A DNA stretch of 34,354 nt. Source: Firmicutes bacterium UBA5388. Lineage in GTDB: Bacteria; Bacillota; UBA4882; UBA10575. Of this stretch, positions 1 through 8,256 are shown piece after piece. The notes beneath the pieces were generated by a model, which did no database searches, was not told the origin of the DNA, and saw nothing but the letters and a program-made list of their open reading frames with translations. How positions within the stretch are numbered: position 1 is the first letter of the stretch; every line of letters begins with the position of its first letter. The stretch lies in NCBI GenBank assembly GCA_002409975.1, contig DHOO01000143.1:24492-58845 (forward strand), given 5' to 3'. The translations under genes and the position numbers were made by a program.

Positions 1-176
1 AGCGACTCAAACCAGTATGAACAAGAAAATTAGTTGCTTTCATCTTATAAAGTATCAATATTTAATTTTGAAAATGGTAAAGAATTATTAGAGGATATCA
101 AAAATGCGTAAAGTGGTTGTTAACTGAAGGTGAAGTTATGGATTATATTACAACTAAAGAGGCGGCCATTTACTAA
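1..176 (+). pseudogene. Decayed accessory-gene remnants (HTH-type start)
   Basis: Frame 1 is open from base 1 but broken by a stop at 31-33, open again to a stop at 109-111, and looks like a worn coding sequence (it ends ...FENGKELLEDIKNA). A second start at 138, behind a GGTGAAG-like ribosome site, encodes MDYITTKEAAIY and then stops at 174. MDYITTKEAA resembles the beginning of small helix-turn-helix DNA-binding proteins of accessory loci, but the rest is missing. I infer gene decay; no intact product can be made from either piece. Bases 177-283 hold nothing else I recognise apart from the next gene's ribosome site. Confidence 0.35.
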
Positions 177-283
177 TCTTTCCTTAATAGAGTTTGTTGG
201 TATTTTAGGGTATGAAATGCCAGTTCTAAAAAGGAAGTTCTGAAAATTTGTGGAATTAATCAGAAAAGGGGAGGGATATTTAA

Positions 284-2365
284 ATGGGACGTACTAGAGG
301 GTTTTTATTTTTTTATATTGCTTTATTTTTAATTATTATTTTTATACCATTCACAGTTGCCGCCAATAGTGATCTTCTTAATTATCTACCGTTAGGCGCT
401 AATATAATTCAATGTGTAGCGCGAGCTGAATTTGATGCCGATCCTGATGTGGAATATTTAATCCTTTATTCCCTCCAAGAAAATTATGGTCTATTGATGC
501 TTGATTTGATTGACGGTAGATATACACAACTTTTTAATTTTAACCTGGGAAGAGGAGAGAAAAAAACAAAAGGAAAAGTTGGGTTTGGGGATACGGGGTA
601 TTCTTATCGTATCCTACAGATTGATGATCTAGACGGTGACGGAGTATTGGAATTCTGGACGATTTTTCAACCGGAGGGTTCTGCCTTTGCTGAATTAACC
701 ATGTATAAATATAAGAATAATTGTCATCTTCCGGTATTTACTGCTCGCGGGCAATATGATCTGCAATTTATGAATTACGAGGGTGAATTGGTCATCCATG
801 AAGTTAACTATCTTGATGGCAAGAGTAGTAATCCGATCTTAGAGATCAAAAGTCGGAGTTGGGATCTAAGAACTAACCAACTAAATGAGGGGGGGAAAAC
901 CTACCAGATTTCACGTCGAGATTATGTGAATATGGCCAGATCCAGGCGGCGTCCGCGGTTGTTTGGGATGGAGGACGAGGCCGATTATGCTTCTTTATGT
1001 TGGGGAAGATCTTTAAACAGATTTGCTGAGGTTCCGTCGGGGGAACGAGCAATTGTTTCTTTATTGCCACCTAATGCCACTTTGCTCGAGTGGGATTCTA
1101 CTCCGGCTTTGGATGAAGATATAGATGAAGAGTATGTTTTTACTTATCTGCTTCCTTCCGAGGATAGTCCCAGTAAAGTTTTACTCCTGGCTGCGCTGGC
1201 AGATTGGGATTTTGAACGTTGTCAGTACCGGCTGGTTCCGTTGCCCTTTACCGCTTATGGTCGCGCTCGTGATCAGGAAGGGTATTTATATAAATCTCTC
1301 TATATTTTACATGGGAATGGTCTCAATCATCTAGCCTTTTTAGGAAATGGGCGTGAACTCCCCTCTCTTAAACTTTCCATTCTAAATAATAATGGTCTTT
1401 ATTTGGAAGAGGCAGCGACCTTTAATGCCAATTGGCATCTTCAATTTCTAGAATGCTATGAACAGCGGGTGTTAAGTTACCGGGTAGTTACTGCTGAATT
1501 AGATAAAGGAACCGGACGGGTGAGAACTAAAGTCTGGAATTCATTTCCTCAGGGAGTTTACGAAGAGTTCGGACCTTTTTCGAGTTCAACAGAGGAGTAT
1601 TTAAGCAGTAAAAGTTATAAAGAAAAATATTATCATATTGAGGAACCGGTATGGAGCGCCAGCGGGTATGAATATCTCTTATTTGAGACGTTTCATGATA
1701 AAATTAATCCTTTTGCTAACCAACTGCCGGGAGCAGATTTCCAGGGACCAATTGAGGATTATATCTTTAAATATTTAACTCCCTATCGGGTTCATCATTG
1801 GCATCTTAATGATCTGGATAAAAATGGACAGGAAGAAGCTTTGCTATTGATCAGATCAGACGATGATCTATGGGGCTGGCCGGAATACCGTGTTGGGCTG
1901 TTAAAAAAAGAAGACCGCTTTTCTTTGCAAGAGATCGGGCCAAGGTTTCCAACAATCGGTGATGGTAACCCCTTAAGTGGTGTTTATTTAGCGGATCTTA
2001 CCGGAAATGGAGAATTGGAGATTATCTTTTTACTCCGGGAGTATGATGCGAAAACAAAAAATAAAAAGACACGGATGGAGATCTTTTCTAAGCAAGGTTC
2101 AGCTTGGAAAAAGATGCATGATATTGATTTTATTTATGATGATTTAAGGTTATTCAAAATTGATGGGGAAGTTTGGTTCTTTGGTTTTGTTAATGAGGGG
2201 CAGAATAAAGGAGAAGGATCAGTTTATTCATTCTTGTGGCGAAATGGGCGGTTTAATTACCAACAAAAAAGAATGGTCGCCCAGTTCTTTTCTTTTTTGG
2301 ATACCCTCTCTGATAAAAAAGAAGATTTCTTAACTGAGCGCTACATGATCTTTCCACCGCAGTAA
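284..2365 (+). CDS. Secreted VCBS/FG-GAP-like repeat protein
   Basis: 693 residues of unknown specific role. The N-terminus is a signal peptide or anchor (hydrophobic residues about 7-26, possible cleavage after TVA near residue 26), so the protein is probably exported. Several segments follow the acidic FG-GAP/VCBS-like pattern: DADPDVEYLIL near 51, DDLDGDGVLEFW at 114, NDLDKNGQEEALLL near 507 and ADLTGNGELEIIFLL near 568. Such Asp/Gly-rich loops bind calcium in beta-propeller proteins and are usually extracellular. There is no lipobox cysteine. Start ATG follows a strong GGGGAGGG site. A small membrane protein gene begins 4 bases after its stop and is probably cotranscribed. No catalytic motif is visible; the function is not known. 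Confidence 0.75.
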   Translation: MGRTRGFLFFYIALFLIIIFIPFTVAANSDLLNYLPLGANIIQCVARAEFDADPDVEYLILYSLQENYGLLMLDLIDGRYTQLFNFNLGRGEKKTKGKVGFGDTGYSYRILQIDDLDGDGVLEFWTIFQPEGSAFAELTMYKYKNNCHLPVFTARGQYDLQFMNYEGELVIHEVNYLDGKSSNPILEIKSRSWDLRTNQLNEGGKTYQISRRDYVNMARSRRRPRLFGMEDEADYASLCWGRSLNRFAEVPSGERAIVSLLPPNATLLEWDSTPALDEDIDEEYVFTYLLPSEDSPSKVLLLAALADWDFERCQYRLVPLPFTAYGRARDQEGYLYKSLYILHGNGLNHLAFLGNGRELPSLKLSILNNNGLYLEEAATFNANWHLQFLECYEQRVLSYRVVTAELDKGTGRVRTKVWNSFPQGVYEEFGPFSSSTEEYLSSKSYKEKYYHIEEPVWSASGYEYLLFETFHDKINPFANQLPGADFQGPIEDYIFKYLTPYRVHHWHLNDLDKNGQEEALLLIRSDDDLWGWPEYRVGLLKKEDRFSLQEIGPRFPTIGDGNPLSGVYLADLTGNGELEIIFLLREYDAKTKNKKTRMEIFSKQGSAWKKMHDIDFIYDDLRLFKIDGEVWFFGFVNEGQNKGEGSVYSFLWRNGRFNYQQKRMVAQFFSFLDTLSDKKEDFLTERYMIFPPQ

Positions 2366-2369
2366 ATGC

Positions 2370-2852
2370 GTGAGTGTCACCATCCTCATTATGGGAGTGA
2401 GTATTTTGCCTTACCGTCTTGTTGGCTTAGGTTTGTGGTTACTCTTTTTTTTGATTATTTCCAGGAAAGATTGGAAAGCTTTATACCCTGCGCTTGTCTT
2501 TACTGCGCTTTTAGGGACGGTAGCGGATATTTACGGAGTAATGTATAAACAATGGGAATATATAGGGCCAACTACCGGGGGGATTAGTCTCTGGTCAGAT
2601 CTGGGGATCGCTCCACCGCAGGGTGGCTTTGCTATTTATTTACATCGCCGTTTTCCCCGTTGGTCTTGGCTTAATTGGTTATTTTGGATTAGCGCTAATG
2701 CCGTAGGTGAGTGGCTTTTTGTTCACTGGGGGTTAATTCGTTATCATCAATGGAGTTCATTGAAAGCAACGCTTTTCTATTTTCCGTTTTTTGCCCTGAT
2801 TTATTTGCAGGAGCGTTGGTGGAAGGGTGATGAGGGCGGCGCTTTTTATTGA
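2370..2852 (+). CDS. Small polytopic membrane protein (CBO0543-like)
   Basis: 160 residues with about four hydrophobic segments and a Trp/Tyr-rich composition. It resembles small CBO0543-type membrane proteins of spore-forming Clostridia, for which no function is established; this match is from memory and is tentative. GTG at 2370 lies 4 bases after the previous stop with no clear ribosome site, suggesting translational coupling. An in-frame ATG at codon 8 (MGVSILPYRL) is an alternative start. No enzymatic motifs are seen. Confidence 0.6.
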   Translation: MSVTILIMGVSILPYRLVGLGLWLLFFLIISRKDWKALYPALVFTALLGTVADIYGVMYKQWEYIGPTTGGISLWSDLGIAPPQGGFAIYLHRRFPRWSWLNWLFWISANAVGEWLFVHWGLIRYHQWSSLKATLFYFPFFALIYLQERWWKGDEGGAFY

Positions 2853-2986
2853 GCGAATTTGCTGTTGCGCCGTGCTTTTGTAACCTCATGATTCGGAAAG
2901 AAAGATAAATCCTGGCTAACAGGAGGACTTTTCACAGAAGAATTGAGTCGATTTGGACTAGTGGCTAAAATGGGAGGAGGGTAACT

Positions 2987-3871
2987 GTGAAAGAGAACAA
3001 TTTTGAGGAGAACCCCGGGACACCCGGGAGTCTTTTTTTAGTAGCTACCCCCGTGGGCAATCTGGGAGATTTAACAGAGAGAGCAATTCAAGTTTTAAAT
3101 AGAGTAGATATGATTGCGGCAGAGGATACTCGCCATACTCGGAAACTACTTTCTTATCTTTCTATCCATAAACGAATTATTAGTTATTATCGGGAGAAGG
3201 AAAAGGAACAAGCAGAAAAAATTCTCAGTCTTTTGGAGAAAGGGAAAAATATTGCGCTGGTCAGTGATGCCGGCACCCCCGGTCTTTCCGACCCCGGCGC
3301 TGTTATCGTGCAAAGCGCCGTTAAAAAGGGGATCCGTGTAGTTCCCATTCCCGGAGCTTCTGCTTGTTTGCTAGCGTTAGTGGCCTCTGGGTTACCTACT
3401 GATCGTTTTATCTTTGAAGGTTTTCTTCCCCGGAAAAAGAAGGAGAAAAGAATGCGCTTGGAGTGTTTAGCGCGGGAAGAGCGGACAATGGTCGTATATG
3501 AGGCGCCTCATCGGTTAATCGAAACCTTAAGCGATCTTAAAACATATTTAGGGGAGGATAGGCGCTTAGTAATCGCTCGAGAAATGACTAAAGTATATGA
3601 GGAATTTTGGCGGGGAACGTTAGAAGAAGCGGTTAGTGAATGGGAAGTAAGGAAAAGTAAAGGTGAGTTTACATTAGTGCTTGAAGGGAAAAGCCAAGAA
3701 TTAATCGTGAACCAAGTTAAAGATTACCAGCCTTTCTACCAGGAGGTAATTAAGAGAAAGGGCGAAGGAGAAAAATCGTCTTCTATTATTCGTGAGGTTG
3801 CTGAAAGAGAAGGGCTTTCGCGGAGTGGACTTTATCAGTATTATCTTAATAAAACAAAAAAGGGAGATTAA
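2987..3871 (+). CDS. rsmI: 16S rRNA (cytidine1402-2'-O)-methyltransferase RsmI
   Basis: Methylates the ribose of C1402 in the decoding centre of 16S rRNA using S-adenosylmethionine. The 294-residue length is normal for the family. Signature blocks run in order: LFLVATPVGNLGDLT near the N-terminus, AAEDTRHTRKLL, SDAGTPGLSDPG, PIPGASA, GFLPRK, YEAPHRL, and KGEFTLVLEG, then a basic helical C-terminus. GTG start at 2987 follows GGAGGAGGG. In B. subtilis the equivalent yabC also sits next to abrB and metS, so the neighbourhood agrees. Confidence 0.97.
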   Translation: MKENNFEENPGTPGSLFLVATPVGNLGDLTERAIQVLNRVDMIAAEDTRHTRKLLSYLSIHKRIISYYREKEKEQAEKILSLLEKGKNIALVSDAGTPGLSDPGAVIVQSAVKKGIRVVPIPGASACLLALVASGLPTDRFIFEGFLPRKKKEKRMRLECLAREERTMVVYEAPHRLIETLSDLKTYLGEDRRLVIAREMTKVYEEFWRGTLEEAVSEWEVRKSKGEFTLVLEGKSQELIVNQVKDYQPFYQEVIKRKGEGEKSSSIIREVAEREGLSRSGLYQYYLNKTKKGD

Positions 3872-3877
3872 CTCCCT
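3849..3877 (-). terminator. Intrinsic terminator of abrB
   Basis: AGGGAG (3861-3866) pairs with CTCCCT (3872-3877) across a 5-base loop. Read on the minus strand, the hairpin is followed by TTTTTTGTTTT, so it terminates abrB transcription. It overlaps the rsmI stop codon. On the plus strand the hairpin has no U-tract, so rsmI termination there would be weak. Confidence 0.75.
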
Positions 3878-3942
3878 AATAAAAACGATATTTTATCATA
3901 TGATCATCGCGTTAAGGATGTATAGTAAAAAAAGAACGATCT

Positions 3943-4191
3943 TTAGGAAACGCTCTTCATTGCATCTAAACAATCTTTACAAATGTTTTTGTCTCTAAAA
4001 TTCTGTACATTTTCAGCATTCCCACAAAAGATACAAGCTGGTTCGTATTTCTTAAGGATAATCTTTTCCCCATCCACATAAATTTCTAAAGCGTCCTTTT
4101 CCTCTATCCGGAGGGTACGCCTTAACTCAATGGGGATTACAACCCGTCCTAACTCGTCTACTTTACGGACGATACCCGTTGATTTCATCAT
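3943..4191 (-). CDS. abrB: AbrB-family transition-state regulator
   Basis: 82 residues. Residues 1-50 are the swapped-hairpin AbrB/SpoVT DNA-binding domain (STGIVRKVDELGRVVIPIELRRTL, then EIYVDGEKIILKKY). The C-terminal part has a paired-cysteine knuckle (CIFC...CKDC) as in many clostridial AbrB proteins. AbrB represses post-exponential genes until Spo0A~P shuts it off. The first of two adjacent ATGs lies 8 bases after GGAGGG. It is the clearly minus-strand gene of the window and lies divergent to metG. Its promoter and Spo0A operator are visible upstream. Confidence 0.95.
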   Translation of the reverse strand: MMKSTGIVRKVDELGRVVIPIELRRTLRIEEKDALEIYVDGEKIILKKYEPACIFCGNAENVQNFRDKNICKDCLDAMKSVS

Positions 4192-4207
4192 AGTAAAATC
4201 CCTCCTT

Positions 4208-4224
4208 TTCGATAAGATTCGACA
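4208..4224 (-). promoter_or_regulatory. Tandem Spo0A boxes in abrB leader
   Basis: On the minus strand TGTCGAA (4224-4218) is a perfect 0A box, and TATCGAA (4214-4208) is a one-mismatch box exactly 10 bp further on. They lie about +10 to +26 from the predicted abrB start. This is the spacing and position of the Spo0A operator known at B. subtilis abrB, where bound Spo0A~P blocks transcription. I infer repression of abrB by the Spo0A encoded at 18982. Confidence 0.8.
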
Positions 4225-4239
4225 ATCAATTACAAGGTA

Positions 4240-4268
4240 ATTGTACCTTATTTTCCAGAGTAAGTCAA
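4240..4268 (-). promoter_or_regulatory. Sigma-A promoter of abrB
   Basis: On the minus strand: -35 TTGACT (4268-4263), 17-bp spacer, -10 TACAAT (4245-4240). It lies about 50 bases upstream of the abrB start, with the Spo0A boxes just downstream. Confidence 0.85.
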
Positions 4269-4315
4269 TAGTGGCAATTATTTATTTGGAAAAAAATAAA
4301 AAACCTACTTAAAAC

Positions 4316-4344
4316 TTGACAAACTCATTTTTAGCGGGTATTAA
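4316..4344 (+). promoter_or_regulatory. Sigma-A promoter of the metG leader
   Basis: Perfect -35 TTGACA (4316-4321), 17-bp spacer, -10 TATTAA (4339-4344). It is divergent from the abrB promoter and drives the T-box leader. Confidence 0.8.
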
Positions 4345-4350
4345 TATATT

Positions 4351-4690
4351 AAGGAATTAAATAATTACCTTGAAGGATACCCTTGTCACTTGTCGCTAAA
4401 TTTGTAATAATAAAGGCGATGATGGGTAAGAGTAGTAATCCTGAGCGAGCAGCGAGTCGGGCATGGTGGGAGCCGACCGGTAAAGGATTTACGAAGATGG
4501 ACCCGGAGCTGTTAGCTAAAAGAGATGCCAACTTCTCCGGTAAGTGTTCCGGGTACGCCCGTTAGCGCGTAAGGTCGGGTCTTTAACCTGTCCGCTTAAG
4601 TCTCTTTAAGAGGGAGAATTGGGGTGGTACCGCGGGAAATCCTCGCCCCCAAAGATGTAATTCTTTGGGCGGAGGGGTTTTTTTATATTT
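4351..4690 (+). ncRNA. T-box leader, methionine type
   Basis: Senses uncharged tRNA and permits transcription of metG when charged tRNA(Met) is scarce. Visible parts: the Stem I start GATGATGGGTAAGAGTAG near 4418, a specifier region GAAGATGGACC with ATG (Met) at 4497-4499, the conserved T-box GGGTGGTACCGCG at 4622-4634 for pairing with the tRNA acceptor end, and a terminator hairpin (CCTCGCCC...GGGCGGAGG, 4641-4674) ending in T's to about 4684. The specifier assignment rests on its usual position and on the downstream gene. Confidence 0.93.
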
Positions 4691-4770
4691 ATATTCAGGA
4701 ATGATGTAAGTGATTTGTTTTTAAATGATAAATTGAAGGATTTTTAAAATAAATTAAGGAGGGGACAATC

Positions 4771-6711
4771 TTGAGAAAATTTTATATTACTACTCCGATC
4801 TATTATCCCAGTGACAATCTACATATTGGTCATGCTTATACTACCGTGGTAGCGGATGCCTTAGCCCGTTATCATCGGCAGATGGGTGAGGAGGTCTATT
4901 TTCTGACTGGCACTGATGAGCATGGACAGAAAATTCAGCGGCGGGCGGAGACCGCCGGCAAAACTCCTCAGGAGTTTGTGGACAAAATTGTCGACAATAT
5001 CAAAGAGCTGTGGAGATTACTAAAAATTAGTAATGATGATTTTATACGTACTACTGAACCCAGACATGAGAAACGAGTACAGATGATTTTTCAACGTTTA
5101 TATGAACAGGGAGATATCTACAAAAGCGAATATGAAGGTCTTTACTGTACGCCTTGCGAAGCCTTCTGGCTGGAACGGCAGTTAGTAGACGGAAAATGTC
5201 CGGATTGCGGACGAGAAGTGGAAAAGGTACGGGAAGAGAGTTATTTCTTTCGGCTTTCCAAATATGCTGACCGCTTAATGGCGTATATCGAAGCCCATCC
5301 AGAATTTATTCAACCGGTTTCCAGGAAGAATGAGATGGTTAATAATTTTCTCCGCCCTGGCCTGGAAGATCTTTGTGTTTCCAGAACTACCTTTTCCTGG
5401 GGAATTACCGTTCCTTTCGACTCGAAACACGTGATTTATGTTTGGCTGGATGCTTTAACTAATTATATTACGGCTTTAGGTTATCCGGATGAAGTTAAGA
5501 TTAACGGATTATTTAAGCGTTTCTGGCCGGCGGAACTCCATTTGGTGGGTAAGGAGATTGTGCGTTTTCATACAATAATTTGGCCGATTATACTAATGGC
5601 GCTTGATTTGCCCCTTCCCAAACGGGTTTTCGGCCATGGCTGGCTGGTGTTAGAAGGAGGGAAAATGTCAAAATCCAAAGGGAATGTGGTTGATCCGGTA
5701 GTATTAGTTGAAAAATACGGGTTAGATGCGATTAGATATTATCTACTGAGAGAAGTACCCTTTGGGTCTGACGGAGTTTATTCGGAAGAAGCTTTAGTCT
5801 TGCGGGTGAATACGGATCTGGCTAATGATCTAGGGAATCTGCTCCATCGAACCTTGTCGATGGTGGAGAAATTCTCTAGTGGGGTTGTGCCTGTTCCCGG
5901 TCCTTACGAACCGTTAGACCAGGAACTGATTAATGAAGCGAGTCAAGTTTTCAGGGCGGTACAGCAGCACATGGAGATGCTAGAAGTCTCTGATGCGCTG
6001 GCAGCAATTTTTCAATTAATCGGGCGTGCCAATAAATATATAGATGAGGCTGCTCCTTGGAGTCTGAATAAGCAAGGGAACCGGGAGAGGTTAGGAACAG
6101 TTTTGTATACAATGGTTGAGGTTATCAGGTTTTCAGCGGTTTTATTAGCGCCTTTTTTGGTGGAAACGCCTGCCAAGATCTTTGCTCAGTTAGGATTAAG
6201 CGAAGAACCGGTGAACATTTCTTTGGAAGAAGGATGCCGCTGGGGGCTATTCCCACCTAAGACAAAGGTGCAAAAAGGGGAGCCGATCTTTCCTAGAATT
6301 GAGTGGGAAGAGAAAAAAGAAGAGCAAGGCGAGAAGAAAGTGGAGCCTAAACCGGCGGAAAAAAATGATACAGGTAAAGCAACTGATCAGCAGATTACGA
6401 TCGATGAATTTGCTAAAATAGATTTGAGGGTCGTTAAAGTACTCTCCGCTGAGAAAATAGAAGGCACAGATAAGCTCTTACGTTTAATGGTGAAAATGGG
6501 CGCGGAGGAAAGACAGATTGTTGCTGGGATCGCCCGTTATTATCAACCTGAAGAACTAGTCGGTAAAGAAATAGTGGTGGTAGCTAACCTTAAACCGGTG
6601 AAGCTTAGAGGATATCTCTCCCAAGGAATGGTGCTGGCCGCTTCGTCCGGTGATCAACTCGCCTTGGTTATTCCGGAAAAGCAGGTTGGCGATGGGGCGG
6701 AGATCGGATGA
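4771..6711 (+). CDS. metG: Methionyl-tRNA synthetase
   Basis: Charges tRNA(Met) with methionine in two ATP-dependent steps. The 646 residues include the class I signature HIGH at 18-21, the zinc knuckle cysteines C126/C129/C143/C146, the second signature KMSKS at 298-302, the anticodon-binding helical region, a Lys/Glu-rich linker near 510-540, and a C-terminal EMAPII-like tRNA-binding domain (about 542-646). The TTG start at 4771 follows AAGGAGGGG. Its stop overlaps the tatD start by 4 bases. Expression is controlled by the T-box leader upstream. Confidence 0.98.
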   Translation: MRKFYITTPIYYPSDNLHIGHAYTTVVADALARYHRQMGEEVYFLTGTDEHGQKIQRRAETAGKTPQEFVDKIVDNIKELWRLLKISNDDFIRTTEPRHEKRVQMIFQRLYEQGDIYKSEYEGLYCTPCEAFWLERQLVDGKCPDCGREVEKVREESYFFRLSKYADRLMAYIEAHPEFIQPVSRKNEMVNNFLRPGLEDLCVSRTTFSWGITVPFDSKHVIYVWLDALTNYITALGYPDEVKINGLFKRFWPAELHLVGKEIVRFHTIIWPIILMALDLPLPKRVFGHGWLVLEGGKMSKSKGNVVDPVVLVEKYGLDAIRYYLLREVPFGSDGVYSEEALVLRVNTDLANDLGNLLHRTLSMVEKFSSGVVPVPGPYEPLDQELINEASQVFRAVQQHMEMLEVSDALAAIFQLIGRANKYIDEAAPWSLNKQGNRERLGTVLYTMVEVIRFSAVLLAPFLVETPAKIFAQLGLSEEPVNISLEEGCRWGLFPPKTKVQKGEPIFPRIEWEEKKEEQGEKKVEPKPAEKNDTGKATDQQITIDEFAKIDLRVVKVLSAEKIEGTDKLLRLMVKMGAEERQIVAGIARYYQPEELVGKEIVVVANLKPVKLRGYLSQGMVLAASSGDQLALVIPEKQVGDGAEIG

Positions 6712-7508
6712 AACTCTTTGATACTCACTGCCACTTAAATGACGAGGCTTTCCGAGATGATGTGCCGGCAGTCCTTACCCGGGCACGGGAGGCCGGGGTA
6801 GAGAACCTTCTAGTGGTAGGTTATGACTTGGCTTCTTCTCAACAAGCGCTCAAGTTGGCGGAAGATTTTCCTGGGATTTTCGCGGCGGTTGGTTTTCATC
6901 CCCATGAAGCAGCAACTGTTTCCGGGGAAGATTTGGCGAAAATTGGAAAAATGTTAACCCATGAAAAAGTGGTAGCTCTAGGGGAGATTGGCCTTGATTA
7001 CCACTATGATCATTCTCCCCGAGAGCTTCAAAGAGAGGTTTTCCGCCAACAACTGGCGGTAGCGGCTAAGATGAAAAAGCCAGTCATTATTCACGTTCGG
7101 GAAGCTCACCCTGATCTGTTGGCGGGATTAAAAGATGGAGGCTTACCCTACCGAGGAGTTATGCATTGTTATTCGGGGAGCAAGGAACTTACTCGAGAAT
7201 ATCTAAAATTAAATATGTATATTTCGATCGGAGGACCGGTTACCTTTACCAATGCCAAAAAAATGCCGGAGATGCTTAAAGAGATCCCTACTGAGCGGTT
7301 GTTAATAGAGACGGATGCGCCTTATCTTACCCCTCACCCCTTTCGGGGGCAGAGAAACGAGCCGGCATATTTAACAAGGGTGGCAATGAAGATTAGCGAG
7401 ATATTAGGTCTAACTCCGCGAGAGGTTGCTGATCTAACTAGGAATAACGCTTATGCTTGTTTTGGAATCGACGAGTCGAATAGCGATGGGGGCCGCTCTT
7501 GGTCTTAA
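6708..7508 (+). CDS. tatD: TatD-family metal-dependent deoxyribonuclease
   Basis: TIM-barrel hydrolase of the TatD/YabD family (DNA 3'-end processing in characterised members). Metal-site motifs are complete: DTHCHL at residues 5-10, GEIGLDYH with its Glu, PVIIHVREAH, the MHCYSG histidine, and ETDAPYLTPHPFRGQRNEP near the C-terminus. 266 residues is slightly long; the tail after GIDES is Ser/Gly-rich and unlike the family. It follows metG with an ATGA overlap, as yabD follows metS in B. subtilis. A TatD-linked radical SAM gene follows. Confidence 0.95.
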   Translation: MKLFDTHCHLNDEAFRDDVPAVLTRAREAGVENLLVVGYDLASSQQALKLAEDFPGIFAAVGFHPHEAATVSGEDLAKIGKMLTHEKVVALGEIGLDYHYDHSPRELQREVFRQQLAVAAKMKKPVIIHVREAHPDLLAGLKDGGLPYRGVMHCYSGSKELTREYLKLNMYISIGGPVTFTNAKKMPEMLKEIPTERLLIETDAPYLTPHPFRGQRNEPAYLTRVAMKISEILGLTPREVADLTRNNAYACFGIDESNSDGGRSWS

Positions 7509-7554
7509 AATAACCACTGGAACGATTATCGTACAGCAAAAGGGAGATGCGACA

Positions 7555-8148
7555 ATGGGTAATATTTATGCTTATGTTCTACAAGATAATATCTATCTTA
7601 ATATCACCAACCGTTGCCCCAATCGGTGCGTTTTTTGCATTAGAGAGAATCGGAAAGGTGTGGGTTATGATCTGTGGTTAGACCGGGAACCTACTGCTGA
7701 GGAAGTTTTGGAAGCAGCCGGAGATGTTTCTGCTTTTCGTGAGGTGGTTTTCTGTGGATACGGTGAACCATTGCTTCGTTGGGAAGTAGTAACCGAAGTA
7801 GCGCGTAGCTTAAAAGCTAAATATGGAGCAAAGATTAGAATTAATACCAATGGATTGGCGGAGGCGGTGTTAAAACATAAGATCCTCCCAGAACTGGAAG
7901 GCTTGGTTGATACGATCTCGATTAGTCTGAATGCGGCTAGCGCTGATCAATATCATCATCTCTGTAAGTCGGCGTTAGGACCGGAGGCTTTTACGTGTAT
8001 GTTGCAGTTTGCTCGTGATAGTAAATTATATATTCCGCGGGTGATTCTCTCGGTGGTACAAACTTCAGATTTTAATCCAGAACCAGCGAGGAAAATTGCG
8101 GAGGAAATGGGGGTAGAATTCCGCATTCGCGGCCTACAGACCGAATAG
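7555..8148 (+). CDS. TatD-linked radical SAM protein
   Basis: 197 residues from ATG 7555, which has AGGGAG 8 bases upstream; the open frame extends upstream to 7453 but that part overlaps tatD. CPNRCVFC near residue 19 is the CX3CX2C motif that binds the radical-SAM [4Fe-4S] cluster, and GYGEPLLRWE is the SAM-binding GGE-like segment. It is short, with no SPASM or other extra cluster domain. This matches the radical SAM family found next to tatD genes in many Firmicutes, whose substrate is unknown. A 17-codon Cys-containing ORF lies just downstream. Confidence 0.9.
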   Translation: MGNIYAYVLQDNIYLNITNRCPNRCVFCIRENRKGVGYDLWLDREPTAEEVLEAAGDVSAFREVVFCGYGEPLLRWEVVTEVARSLKAKYGAKIRINTNGLAEAVLKHKILPELEGLVDTISISLNAASADQYHHLCKSALGPEAFTCMLQFARDSKLYIPRVILSVVQTSDFNPEPARKIAEEMGVEFRIRGLQTE

Positions 8149-8182
8149 GAATGCCTGTTATTTCCAAGAGGAGAGCTTATCT

Positions 8183-8236
8183 TTGAAGATGAATACTTTA
8201 GAAGTAGTGGTTCATACCGGCTGCTGTAACGGCTGA
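8183..8236 (+). CDS. Putative 17-residue Cys-containing peptide
   Basis: TTG at 8183 lies 8 bases after a good ribosome site (GAGGAGAG, 8167-8174) and opens a 17-codon frame, MKMNTLEVVVHTGCCNG, ending in TGA at 8234. It sits between the radical SAM gene and the yabE-like gene with a ribosome site no other gene uses. Short Cys-bearing peptides next to radical SAM genes can be RiPP precursors or leader peptides. The size gives little statistical support, so this is a candidate only. Confidence 0.35.
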   Translation: MKMNTLEVVVHTGCCNG

Positions 8237-8256
8237 TCATCTTAGGAGGATTAGTA

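Noticed and set aside
2952..2980. Promoter-like TTGAGT-N17-TAAAAT before rsmI
   Set aside because: The predicted start would fall within the rsmI ribosome site, and the -35 is weak.
2889..2981. 30-codon open frame before rsmI (FGKKDKSWLTGGLF...)
   Set aside because: It begins right after a stop, has no plausible start, and its end is the rsmI ribosome site; no family recognised.
8234..8244. UGA of the 17-codon ORF read as selenocysteine (CCNGU)
   Set aside because: No convincing SECIS-like hairpin follows and the frame ends two codons later; no Sec machinery is visible in the window.
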